Shown here: in pieces, positions 1 to 9,866 of the stretch
How positions within the stretch are numbered: the first letter of the stretch is position 1
Layout: every line of letters starts with the position of its first letter
Origin: Brachynemurus nebulosus
Lineage: Eukaryota > Arthropoda > Insecta > Neuroptera > Myrmeleontidae
Reading direction: 5' to 3'
Assembly (NCBI GenBank): GCA_035578155.1
Contig: JAPWDM010000012.1
Coordinates: forward strand, 12,406,501-12,470,500
Length of the DNA: 64,000 bases
The notes under the pieces: model-generated
What the model saw: the letters and a program-made list of their open reading frames with translations, nothing else
Database searches by the model: none
What the model was told of the DNA's origin: nothing
Program-made: the position numbers and the translations under genes

Positions 1-419
1 AGTATTACCCGTTTGACACGGTTGTTATGAATGTTTCTCTAAATGGGTGATAGATAATTGGCTTTAAGTTCTAACTTGCAAAATTCCACGTTTTTTCGTT
101 ACGTGGTCCTGAAAAACCACGTAACTTATACAGTCACTCATTCGTCTTCATAAGTGATCATTAATTCTCTATACACATCGGTGGCGCTTTCCACTAAAAA
201 AAGTTAGGCAGTGAGATATTTTTCATTCAAACGTACATTATCAGTACACCACTAAATCGTTGTAGTATGTTTACTTTTGAATTATTTTAAGTTAAAAAAA
301 TGACCGATCGTTTTTGGACGGACTTTGGTGGCAGCACGCGGTGGTAAGATATATATATATCATTAAAATCCATACATATCAACATACCTAAATCTATATT
401 ATACCGCACAATTAGATGG

Positions 420-420
<1 letters not shown>
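1..420. other. AT-rich sequence with no recognised feature
   Basis: I see no gene, bounded repeat or clear terminal inverted repeat here. A short TA run occurs near 349-360. Confidence 0.4.

Positions 421-508
<88 letters not shown>
421..508. repeat. (TA)n microsatellite
   Basis: An almost pure TA dinucleotide run of about 85 bases. Nothing around it links it to the microsatellite-bearing repeat at 4.9 and 37 kb. Confidence 0.95.
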
Positions 509-510
<2 letters not shown>

Positions 511-894
511 TACCTGTATATGTATATCAGTTTATCTTTGTGTTGTTATGTAATGATCACCGACCTCCAGTAAGACATCGCTAGATGGCAATACTGACCA
601 TCTGTTAGAAATACTATTTTATGCATCTGTTAGATATACTATTTTGGCATAATTGAATACAGTACCTCGTATCTCACAAAATTAGATAATTCTCTGTTAC
701 TTTAAAAGTTTTCATAATTACAGTGGAAGTAATACTTATGAATGAATAAATTAATTCAATAATTCAGTAAAAAAATTAATAGAATTAGAATTAGAATTTT
801 TATTTTGTTTTTAGCATTCGCTTAAGTCCCACAAAAGAGTTTGGTTACAATTATCTTTCTTTTTTTTATAAATTGGTACTATAATAATAATAAA

Positions 895-1390
895 TTCGCC
901 AAGTGCGTGCCGGACACGCATTATCAAAGTTACGTTATCAATAACTAATTTTTCACAATTTTTAGGATAAAATGAAGGAAATTTAATAGTACGTATCGAA
1001 GACTTACTGCTAGAACCACGTATGTCGATTTTTCACTGTTTTGAGATAATTAGATATAAATGTTCAGAATCATCTTATACTGATATCATAGGCTAATAAA
1101 AAGTTCATTTTATTTTATTTATCAGAATGAAAGTTGGATCAAATTTTGGACCCGACCTAACCTTTAAAGGGGTGGCGGGGGGCAACAAAGCAATAAAACT
1201 TTTCCAAACCGGTTGAAAATAATGTTTCGGTCAGTTATCTCAAAACAGTGAAAAATCTACATACGTGGTTCTAGTAGTAATCCGTCGATACGTACTATTA
1301 AATTTCCTACATTTGATCCTAAAAATTGCGAAAAATTAGCCATTGACCACGTAACTGTGATAATGCGTGTCCGGGACGTACTTGGCGATT
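895..1390. mobile_element. Non-autonomous element with inverted repeats of about 160 bp
   Basis: The first 160 bases (TCGCCAAGTGCGTGCCGGAC onward) recur inverted at about 1228-1390 with scattered mismatches. Both arms share blocks reading ACGCATTATC, GGAAATTTAATAGTACGTAT and TTTTTCACTGTTTTGAGATA. The 170-bp centre is unlike the arms. No transposase is present. Arms this long resemble Mutator-like or foldback MITEs, but no convincing TSD is visible, so the superfamily is open. Confidence 0.75.
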
Positions 1391-1903
1391 TTTTTGTTAT
1401 AAACATCTTTTTTAACAACATAGCCATTTAGAATGATAACTGTCTCCCCAGCACTTCCGCCAAATTATGTTGAATTCAATTTTTCGGGAGCCAGTACAGT
1501 AATAACTCATATTATTCATTCCAATTCCGAAGTGAAAATTTCGAAACTCTTATATTTTCGTCTGTGTCTGTCGGTCATACTTTTAGAATTTGACTTACGA
1601 ACATAAAATTTTGCATCTAAGATAATCCGCTGCAAAAAAATTTAAGGAGACAATTTAACTCATGTGTATGAAGTGCTTTATGTGTATTATGTGTATTTCA
1701 GTGGTCATTTTATTGTAGGCAAACACGATAAAAACGAAACAAAAATTTGTATTGGTAAATTTAACTGGTTTCAGAACCATGGTAACAACGTATTAAATAA
1801 CAATATAAATTTATTATACTAATTTATTTTATTCGTTAAATTCTCTTACCGTTACACTTGAGTTTTATATTTTTTCTGAATAAATATTTATTTTTTACAA
1901 CTC
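1391..1903. other. Non-coding sequence, partly shared with 20.33-20.44 kb
   Basis: No gene is visible. Bases around 1760-1850 (AATTTAACTGGTTTCAGAACC and onward, through TTTATTTTATTCGTTAAATT) recur inverted at about 20090-20440, so this is an old dispersed repeat. Its ends cannot be placed. Confidence 0.4.
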
Positions 1904-2023
1904 AAATTTCTTGCCTAAAAGCAATTTAACTCGAAAAACTATCAACCCAAAAACGCTTCAGCTTCACTGTCGCGTTTTTGTTAGTTGACAGTTCTTCTCG
2001 TTAAATTGCTAGGCAACAAATTT
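1904..2023. mobile_element. 120-bp MITE, copy 1
   Basis: A short palindromic element opening AAATTTCTTGCCTAAAAGC and closing TTGCTAGGCAACAAATTT. Its arms (about 50 bp) carry AAAACG near the middle. A second copy in the other orientation lies at 21482-21600. Here it sits inside the dispersed repeat also seen near 20.3 kb. Confidence 0.65.
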
Positions 2024-2493
2024 TTGTTGTATATAAACGCAAATTTATTCGAAAGAATACAAACCTCTCGTGTAATAATAAGTCAAAATTTTTTCACGCA
2101 CCTATTCCATAATTTTTGATTTTTAAGTTCCGCTTCCAAAATGTTGAGCTTCAAAATCTCATCTTTTGTCACTTTTCAGCCATGGATTCAGTCAAAAAAT
2201 ACAGATATAGGTCAAATTAACTAAAAATGGTCTGACGTAACCAAACAAATGCAACAAATGAAGCAAAATCATACGGACCTAGTTTTCTGTCTCTCTTCCT
2301 TTTTCCTTTTTGTTATTTTTATATTAGAGTAACTATGAATAGTAACTTAAAATTATACATCGAATTTTACATGAATTTTTTAATGACATCAAACTATTTT
2401 ATGTTGAGTTGAACTATAGTAACACTTCTTAATAACGCCTAAATGAAATTATTTTTGGTAAAACTACGTCTTAAGATTAAAATTTTCAAAAGT
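2024..2493. repeat. Truncated copy of the AGGTCAAAT MITE plus unique sequence
   Basis: Bases from about 2208 (ATAGGTCAAATTAACTAAAA) through about 2260 match the ends of the complete 170-bp element at 60.7 kb, including the ATGAAGCAAAAT block, and the TTCCTTTTTGTTATTTT centre follows. The right terminal repeat is missing. The rest of the stretch holds nothing I recognise. Confidence 0.5.
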
Positions 2494-3444
2494 TAGGGCT
2501 TGGAATACCGGTGTCTTTTTATAATACCGGTATTTATTCGGTATTAAAATTTAAAATACCGGAATTCCGGTATTTCGGTATTTTTTCGGTATTGAAGGAA
2601 AATGGTATAGAAAAAAAGGAAAATATTAAAAGACACTCTTAATGAAAATCGTTTTTGTATAAGTAGGCAATATGTTTTACTGAAAATGATTGATAACAGT
2701 AATAATAACAAACTACATCATTTTTAGATTTTAAAAATCTTAACTAAAACTAAATACAAAATTTAAAATAGTAAAACAAAGTAAACGGAATAACAACAAA
2801 AAATAATAAAATATAAATTTCCTTCGATTCTACTGCGCATTTAATTTAAAGAGATATACACACGAACTGCAAGAGCGAAAAATCACAGCTTAAATAGTCC
2901 AGACATGGAGACAATTCTAAAATAATTTTAATAAAATACATGGACATCAGTTTTTAAATTTCACCCTTTTATTTACACAGAGCAAGGAATTTTTTAAATA
3001 CCATTAGAACTAACAATATTATTCAACAATATAGTAAAATATTTTACCCAAACATAGGTAATTTTGGATGTTTTTCGACCGAAAAATACTTAAAAATATG
3101 TATTCTAGAATTGTAAAAACTATGTATAAAGACATATGAATGAATGTAAGGTATTTGGTCAACTGGACATCTGGAAAACATTAAACAAAATTGAAGATAT
3201 TGTAATAATTTATGACCCATGCTTATACAGCTGCTATAAACAAAATACTCTATAACCATTCAATACCAATAGTAAATCTAACGTAAAATATTTAAAATAG
3301 GTAATTATATAAAGTATCTGATTTTGCTAATACCGAAACGGAAATACCGGTATTTGAAATTTTGATACCGGTTTTAAAAAACGTATAAAAATGTCCGGTA
3401 TTCCGGTTTTTCGGTAGTACCGAAATACCGGTATCCATGCTCTA
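2494..3444. mobile_element. Non-autonomous hAT element rich in CCGGTAT motifs
   Basis: Termini are TAGGGCTTGGAATACCGGT on the left and, read inverted, TAGAGCATGGATACCGGTAT on the right. The flanking octamers TCAAAAGT (2486-2493) and GCAAAAGT (3445-3452) match at 7 of 8 positions, the TSD length of hAT elements. Palindromic ATACCGGTAT and CCGGTATT words are repeated in both subterminal regions and absent from the middle, as expected of transposase-binding repeats. No transposase fragment is visible in the 951 bp. Confidence 0.82.
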
Positions 3445-3499
3445 GCAAAAGTTCAAAAAGAAAGTTGAAGTAGATAAAATAGTTGAAGTAGACATTTCG

Positions 3500-3552
3500 G
3501 GTCCTAGTCGATTCGACTTGATAACTTTTCAATCACTTTGTGATTCTTAACA
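3500..3552 (+). repeat. SINE tail fragment (third copy)
   Basis: AACTTTTCAATCACTTTGTG continuing to ATTCTTAA matches the conserved tail of the tRNA-derived SINE copies at 26.9 and 46.7 kb, including the AATCAC-TTT-GTGATT hairpin. The preceding GTCGATTCGAC may be a decayed tRNA 3' end. Only this tail portion remains. Confidence 0.5.
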
Positions 3553-3580
3553 TAAAAGATGTAATTAAATGCCCTATATA

Positions 3581-3951
3581 GGGGAGGGGGGCAAAATGGG
3601 GTACCCCAAAAATTTGGTAAAATTTTTTTATATTTTCAAATTTGATAATATTGAAAACCAAATAAATATATTATAATATACTATAAATATATTATAATAT
3701 ATACGTATCAATATTTACAAAAAATATTGATAATATAACTGGTGATTCGTTTATATTCGTTTATTGATATATATAAATGGTGATTCGTTTTACGTAAATT
3801 ACTCCTAAAAAAATATTATTATTTAGTAGCTTCGTTTTCTTATGAATATATTTATCATCTTACATTATTAAGGGGTACCCCATTTTGCCCGAAAATAATA
3901 AGAAAATCATAACGGTTTCTTAAGTACCCCGTTTTGCCCCTCCCCCGCCCC
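3581..3951. mobile_element. 371-bp MITE with GGGGAGGGG ends, TA TSD
   Basis: Left end GGGGAGGGGGGCAAAATGGG and right end, inverted, GGGGCGGGGGAGGGGCAAAA, flanked by TA on both sides (3579-3580 and 3952-3953). A second internal pair, GGGGTACCCC, repeats the symmetry. The interior is A+T only. The TA duplication places it in the broad Tc1/mariner/pogo group. Confidence 0.72.
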
Positions 3952-3959
3952 TATTTTAT

Positions 3960-4890
3960 CTCAAAAACTGTGCAAAACTGTACAGCTGTTGAGAAACTTT
4001 CGTTTAACATGTTTTCAACACGAATTTAGCGAATTTCATTTACAGATAATTTCGATATTTTTCGAGAAAGTGTAACTCAAAACTCTTCGAACGTACCCAA
4101 AACACTAAATCGTTTCTACTTTCATTCCAAATACATTTACGCTTATGAATATATCGCCTCATAATGATCGATACAATATTTAATTTATAACAATGAGAAC
4201 GGAATCATTATGCCACTTGCACAGTATTCATGATACGTATAATGTGCCTTGCGGCTACGACTGCGGCTGCCATAAATACATAACGATGGCACGTACCGTG
4301 TACCACGTACCACCACATATAATGGTGGTGGAAGAGAATTATCATCGTCTTGAATTAACGTCATCATTTGAAAAGAATTAAATGAATGGAATTAATTACA
4401 AGATTGATGGATTTAAAAAATTCTAACAGAGAAAAATCACTTATTATGCCAGATAGAGATACATCCATATATAGTATACCACAGTACGCCGTATACAATG
4501 TAAAACGGACTAAATCTTTCCATTATACCCCGCTCCTTTCAATTAATTCTCCCCCTACTCTGGTTTCACGCTACCACCACCACCTCCGCCTACCACCTAT
4601 TCAACCCACTTCGTTTTATTCTTCCGTTATTTTTTTAACAGAAAAAAAAGCATCGCATCATTCTTCGATCATCAAATAAATAGATAAAGAAAAATATTAT
4701 AAATACCGTGCGGTGTGTAAAGTTTGGACACCCCGAGTTGATTGAGATACATGTGCGCCTCCGGGTGAGAGAAAAATTTACAGTTTAAGAACTGATCAAA
4801 AACATTAGAGGAGGAACTTAACCGTAATTTTTAACAAAAAACGACCACGAACGTTCTAGTGGCTGGTTTTTCTTTCAATCGATTCAAAAT
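3960..4890. other. Non-coding sequence; mixed-composition island at 4190-4640
   Basis: No repeat boundary is visible. Bases 4190-4640 are less AT-biased than the surroundings and hold short ORFs (4193-4381, 4386-4679) whose translations match no family I know. They could belong to an untranslated exon or to conserved non-coding DNA. I see no splice sites that decide it. Confidence 0.3.
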
Positions 4891-4897
4891 TTAAATA

Positions 4898-5522
<625 letters not shown>

Positions 5523-5911
5523 AAGGAATAAAAAATTCCAATACTATTTTTTTTATCAAATACCAGCGTCACTGTGAAAACTTGAAATTAATTAAAGTAA
5601 TAGGTAAGATATACCATGCGAGTTTTTTGAGAGTTGCCATTTTTATTACAACCAAATTTGTATGATAAAAATGGTACTGGAAAATGTTCTTTTCTTGGAC
5701 GTAATGAAAATGTAACCAAGAAAAACACTACCGGTTGAAGTAGCCTCAAGTACATATGCATATTTTCACCGCCTAACTGATAAAGAAAAATTAAAAAATT
5801 AAACTTGGGTAAAAAATTTTTTTTGCTCATTTATGTTGTTAATTAATGCATTAGATCAGTTTTATCGAAAAATTAATATATAGTCTCATTTAAAAATCTA
5901 TAAGTTTGTAT

Positions 5912-6646
5912 CAGTGGCGTAGCGTGCGTTGGAGGGGCCCTGTATCAAAATTAGTTGGGGGGCCCAAATGAAGGGTAAAGATTTCTCACAAAAGAAACAA
6001 AAATGCTTGCATTAAATTAAAATAAATATTTATTGATTATAAGTTATCGCTTCCTCCTAGAAACTGAGCTAGTCAAACAATTCAAATTAAATATACACTT
6101 TTCTTGCCTTTTTTCGGCAAATTGATTTATTAAATCATCTATAGCTGAAGACGGTTTCAGTTTTTTTAAAATTTGTGCCTCTATAGACAATAGTGACAAG
6201 TCTGATAGCCGTCCCTGCCCCATCGAAGTCCTTAGATAATTTTTTAACAGTTTTAATTTTGAAAGACTTCTTTCAACTGTTGCGATTGTAACTGGAAGGG
6301 TCAAGAATAAAAAGCATGCTGTTATTACCTCCGGAAAACTGGATGCAAGGCTATTGAATTTTATCAGCAATAATTCCATGAGCTCCTTAATGGAATGAAT
6401 TTTTTGAATTTCAGATTTTAAGCATGCTTTCAGAGCAATTAATTGTTCATAAAAATTAACTGAGATGTCTTTACTGTATTTTTAACCGACAGTTTTCCGG
6501 AAGCGTTTTTTGTGACATTGTGAGTGCATTAAGTGACATTGTGGATAACATTTTACTAATTTTTGCTTACACACGTTAGAGGCCTCTGTAGGCCTCGGGG
6601 GCCCCGTATCATTGATACGGCTGATACGGCGGTAGATACGCCCCTG
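5912..6646 (-). mobile_element. Deleted hAT element inside MITE copy A
   Basis: Ends CAGTGGCGTAG and, inverted, CAGGGGCGTAT. The octamer GTTTGTAT flanks it exactly (5904-5911 and 6647-6654), and MITE copies at 23.84 and 54.34 kb show near-identical empty sites with one octamer. Length is only 735 bp, so most of the transposase gene is gone. The part that remains is the C-terminal coding end on the minus strand. Confidence 0.92.
6044..6483 (-). pseudogene. hAT transposase, C-terminal dimerisation domain remnant
   Basis: The minus-strand frame reads through KELMELLLIKFNSLASSFPE, then FLFLTLPVTIATVERSLSKL, KLLKNYLRTSMGQGRLSDLS and SLLSIE. The TxxVERSFSxLKxLKxxLRxxMxxxRLxxL pattern is the hAT-family C-terminal dimerisation domain, seen also in ZMYM1-like proteins. 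An open frame extends upstream to about 6483, but the zinc finger, catalytic core and N-terminus are missing. Full hAT transposases have roughly 600-700 residues, and about 145 remain here, ending at TAA near the element's 3' terminus. It cannot encode an active enzyme. Confidence 0.85.
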
Positions 6647-7767
6647 GTTTGTATCATAGCTCGAAAATCATAAGAGCTATGAAGCTCCTGACTATAGCAA
6701 TCGGTTGCCCCCGTCGATATCTGCAACTCTTATTTGAACAATTTTTCGATTAAATAAACGGTTTGGCTGTAATAAAAATGGCAACTTTCAAGAAACTCAC
6801 ACAGTATGTACAAATTTTGTATTAGTACGTCTAGTACTCTTTAAGCACAATTAACGTATAAAAAAAAAATTATAATATTTTTTTAGAGGCAGAGAAAACT
6901 ATTGAAAATATGATATTTTACAATGAATACGTAGACTAAAATCAAATGTTTATTAAAATGCTTGTCAAATTATTTATCTTAACACTATGAGGCCCGAGCA
7001 CTTTCACAGTAAACTTCCCCGGAAGCCGACAATATTTTTCAACAAATTTTATGTAAACAAGTACATAAAATGATTCCACAGAACACTAAATGATTCAACA
7101 TGTATGTGTTAAGGCTCCTCTACACGATGGGCCATCATGGGCCACTAAATGATTGGCCATCATTGGCACCATCATTATTCAGTGGTTGATATAATCATCC
7201 ATAAAATTTCCGTGTTCAGTTTAAAGGCTCCTCTACACGATGGGCCATCATGGGCCACTAAATGATTGGCCATCATTGGCACCATCATTGTGCTGTTGTA
7301 CATATACCTCTTTTCAGATAAAATTGATCATGAGTTTTCGTTAAGAAATTAAATAATTCTTATATTCGAAACAAATCGATCTTCTATTCTTTTCTAAAAA
7401 TAAACTGCAAATTTAAAATTTACATAAATGCAATAATAAAAGAGATAAAGCCAAAAAAACGGAAATTATTTAAATTCAAAGTTACGAAGCATGGTTAAAT
7501 TTAACTGAAATGGACCATATTATGATTCGTTCAAGTTCATTCACGCATTATATACAGGATCGTCTCCACGATTGATCATGTTGGGCCATCAAGCGATTAC
7601 CATCATCACCACGATAACCATTGTGTGTACGTCCTATCCCCTTGTAATCAGGCATCATTGCGAGTAGTTGTGGACGATGGCTGTGTTGTCGGTTTTTCGT
7701 GCACAAATCAAAGGAGTTCGGCAGTGTATACGTACAATTCAGTTTGTAAATTGACTGCTGTAGTGTA

Positions 7768-8703
7768 GGGGAAATCTGTACAAAATCGTATACCAGGGTA
7801 AAACAGTATAGTAGGTCTATTTTCGTTATTAATTAAAATTTCCGGAACGCAAGCTGCTCAACAACGTCCACCAATGAAAGCTATTTGCCAACAAACACTT
7901 GTAGCGACAAGCACGAACGTTTTCAAAATATTCCATTTTAGTGTTTTTCGGTAGACTTGATTTTATTTTTGTGAAAATTCAAGTAAAAATAGTTAAGTTT
8001 GTGTGTATTACAAGTTAGTCTCCAACGACTTATGTTAAAATGTGTGTATTTACTCGTAATTTACAATATTTGTACCAGCGAAATCAATTTACATATGTAG
8101 TAGTGAGTTATATGTTTATACATAGGTCTTCGGGTCAAAACTGTACAGGGTAAAACCGGTCTATATACAATTTTGACTTGGATGTATGAATATGAAGTAA
8201 ACTAATTTTTTTATTAGGTATTAGTTGCAAAAAGATGCCACGTAATCATTAAAGGACTACTACTGGTAAAATAAATGGGATTAGAATAACATTAGAAAAG
8301 CCGTTGAAGCTGTTTTTGATGGAACCATGGGGTACTTCAAAACTGCTCGGAAATGTCAGGTATAAAAATTAACATTATACAAGATTGAGTCAACAAATTC
8401 AAACAAAAAAGTGGGATTTGGGTTCTTCAACACGCAAAGGCTTAGGACGATTTAAACCGATTTTTTCGGTGTCGCGTATAGTATACGATTTTGTCCATGT
8501 GTCGGGGTAAAACCGTAATAAATAGTGATTTTGATTTTTTGTGTTATTTTTGTTTAAAATTGTAATTATCCAAAATATGTTTATATGACTATGTTCCTTA
8601 TGAAACTGACTAATTATAAACGTTGGTTTCATACATTTATTTTTTCAAATGACTGATCTACAACCCTAAATCCTTAGCTATACGGTTTTGACCCGGTCTC
8701 CCC
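7768..8703 (+). mobile_element. Pogo-like element inside the inner Harbinger copy
   Basis: Ends GGGGAAATCTGTACAAAATC and, inverted, GGGGAGACCGGGTCAAAACC, an imperfect TIR of about 25 bp that closes with CGTATA on both sides, flanked by TA (7766-7767, 8704-8705). Length 936 bp. It holds one degenerate exon encoding a psq-type helix-turn-helix. The identical insertion is present in the outer Harbinger copy at 9841-11548, so it entered before the two copies separated. Confidence 0.85.
8235..8352 (+). pseudogene. Pogo-type transposase first-exon remnant (psq HTH)
   Basis: From an ATG at 8235 the reading gives MPRNH, then a stop here (open in the other copy). After a one-base frame change it gives KAVEAVFDGTMGYFKTARKC. 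The MPR-x(5-12)-KAVEAV-x-x-G-x-MGY-x-KAA pattern is the N-terminal psq DNA-binding domain of pogo/Tigger and jerky-type transposases. CAGGTATAAA after it could be the exon end. The DDE domain is missing. The broken frame and small element size make it non-autonomous. Confidence 0.68.
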
Positions 8704-8767
8704 TACATGTGCTTTTTAACGATGACAGCGTGGACACACAAGGAGACTTATCCCCAGTAGCTAAAAA

Positions 8768-8965
8768 TCATAATGTGACTGCAAGTCTTATTTTAACTGG
8801 TATTGAGTCTCTCCAATCAGCGTTCTGTTTCGCAACCAGTGGTGATATTTTTTTTACTAAATATTCAAAATCGCTTAATGACATGCGAATAAAGTTGCCA
8901 AATTCTCCAGACGGCTCTGCTAAAAGCTCAGCAAGCTGGTTATCCATAGTTTCCCTGAAAAACAA
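8768..8965 (-). pseudogene. Harbinger transposase N-terminal remnant (inner copy)
   Basis: Translation contains GEFGNFIRMSLSDFEYLVKK followed by ISPLVAKQNADWRDSIPVKI and RLAVTL. This is the start of the PIF/Harbinger (HARBI1-like) transposase, whose usual form is F-x-N-F-x-R-M-x-x-x-x-F-E-x-L-L, then I, R-D and RLA(V/I)TLRFLATG. About 65 residues of an expected 350-400 are present and the DDE catalytic region is absent. A TAATGTGACTG stretch ends the frame in this copy where the outer copy reads on through LRFLATGD. Non-functional. The partner MADF/Myb-like Harbinger protein was not found. Confidence 0.85.
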
Positions 8966-9578
8966 GACATGTCTTATGAGTGCTTAGTGCACTCATAAAG
9001 AGTGCCCTATATGAATTTTATCTTATCTATGACTCAAATTAATAACCGTCTTTTTGTTCTGTTGCGATGGATGGTTAACATCCACCATCTTCTTTTCTTC
9101 CATTTTCGTTTTACCATTTTTCTTTCATACACATTCATATGATGATTATAAGCACTAATTAAATAAAGTCCGGCAGTCGTAATTAACTTGACAATAATTT
9201 ACACAATATTAAACTGAACACGGAAATTTTATGGATGATTATATCAACCACTGAATAATGATGGTGCCAATGATGGCCAATCATTTAGTGGCCCATGATG
9301 GCCCATCGTGTAGAGGAGCCTTAATATTGTGTAAATTATTGTCGAGTTAATTACGGCTGCCGGACTTTCTTTAATTAGTGCTTATAATCATCATATGAAT
9401 GTGTATGAAAGAAAAATGGTAAAAAGAAAATGGAAGAAAACAAGATGGTGGATGTTAACCATCCATCGCAACAGAACAATCGAATTAAAAAAAGACAGTT
9501 ATTAATTTGAGTCATAGATAAGATAAAATTCATATAGGGCACTCTTTATGAGTGCACTAAGCACTCATAAGACATGTC

Positions 9579-9866
9579 TTGTTTTTCAGGGAAATTATGG
9601 ATAACCAGCTTGCTGAGCTTTTAGCAGAGCCGTCTGGAGAATTTGGCAACTTTATTCGCATGTCATTAAGCGATTTTGAATATTTAGTAAAAAAAATATC
9701 ACCACTGGTTGCGAAACAGAACGCTGATTGGAGAGACTCAATACCAGTTAAAATAAGACTTGCAGTCACATTACGATTTTTAGCTACTGGGGATAAGTCT
9801 CCTCGTGTGTCCACGCTGTCATCGTTAAAAAGCACATGTAGGGGAGACCGGGTCAAAACCGTATAG
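9579..9866 (+). pseudogene. Harbinger transposase N-terminal remnant (outer copy)
   Basis: Same coding piece as in the inner copy, on the opposite strand, reading MDNQLAELLAEPSGEFGNFI onward to IRLAVTLRFLATGD. The usual family sequence stops there, and the frame soon enters the pogo-like insertion at 9841. A TTGTTTTTCAG just before the homology (ending about 9589) looks like a splice acceptor, so the first residues of the longer frame may be intronic and the Met at 9597 internal. No catalytic residues remain. Confidence 0.85.

Larger units (their letters stand above)
5614..6804. mobile_element. 450-bp TA-flanked MITE, copy A, split by a hAT element
   Basis: Terminal repeats of about 45 bp begin CCATGCGAGTTTTTTGAGAG on the left and, inverted, CTGTGTGAGTTTCTTGAAAG on the right. 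TA flanks both ends (5612-5613, 6805-6806). Without the hAT insertion at 5912-6646 and its 8-bp duplication the length is 448 bp, against 455 and 452 bp for copies at 23.5 and 54.05 kb. No coding potential. The TA duplication suggests Tc1/mariner-type mobilisation. Confidence 0.85.
7225..9321 (+). mobile_element. PIF/Harbinger element, inner copy nested in the outer copy
   Basis: Begins AGGCTCCTCTACACG and ends with the inverse, flanked by TAA (7222-7224, 9322-9324). Joining the outer flanks gives TTCAGTTTAATATTG, exactly the inverse of this copy's own uninterrupted sequence CAATATTAAACTGAA (about 9206-9220), so the TSD and insertion point are proven internally. It carries a pogo-like insertion at 7768-8703 and a transposase N-terminal remnant on its minus strand. 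Length 2,097 bp. Confidence 0.95.

Noticed and set aside
4193..4679. Two adjacent ORFs (62 and 97 residues) as a small gene
   Set aside because: No shared frame, no splice support and no recognisable motif. The island was noted only as mixed composition.
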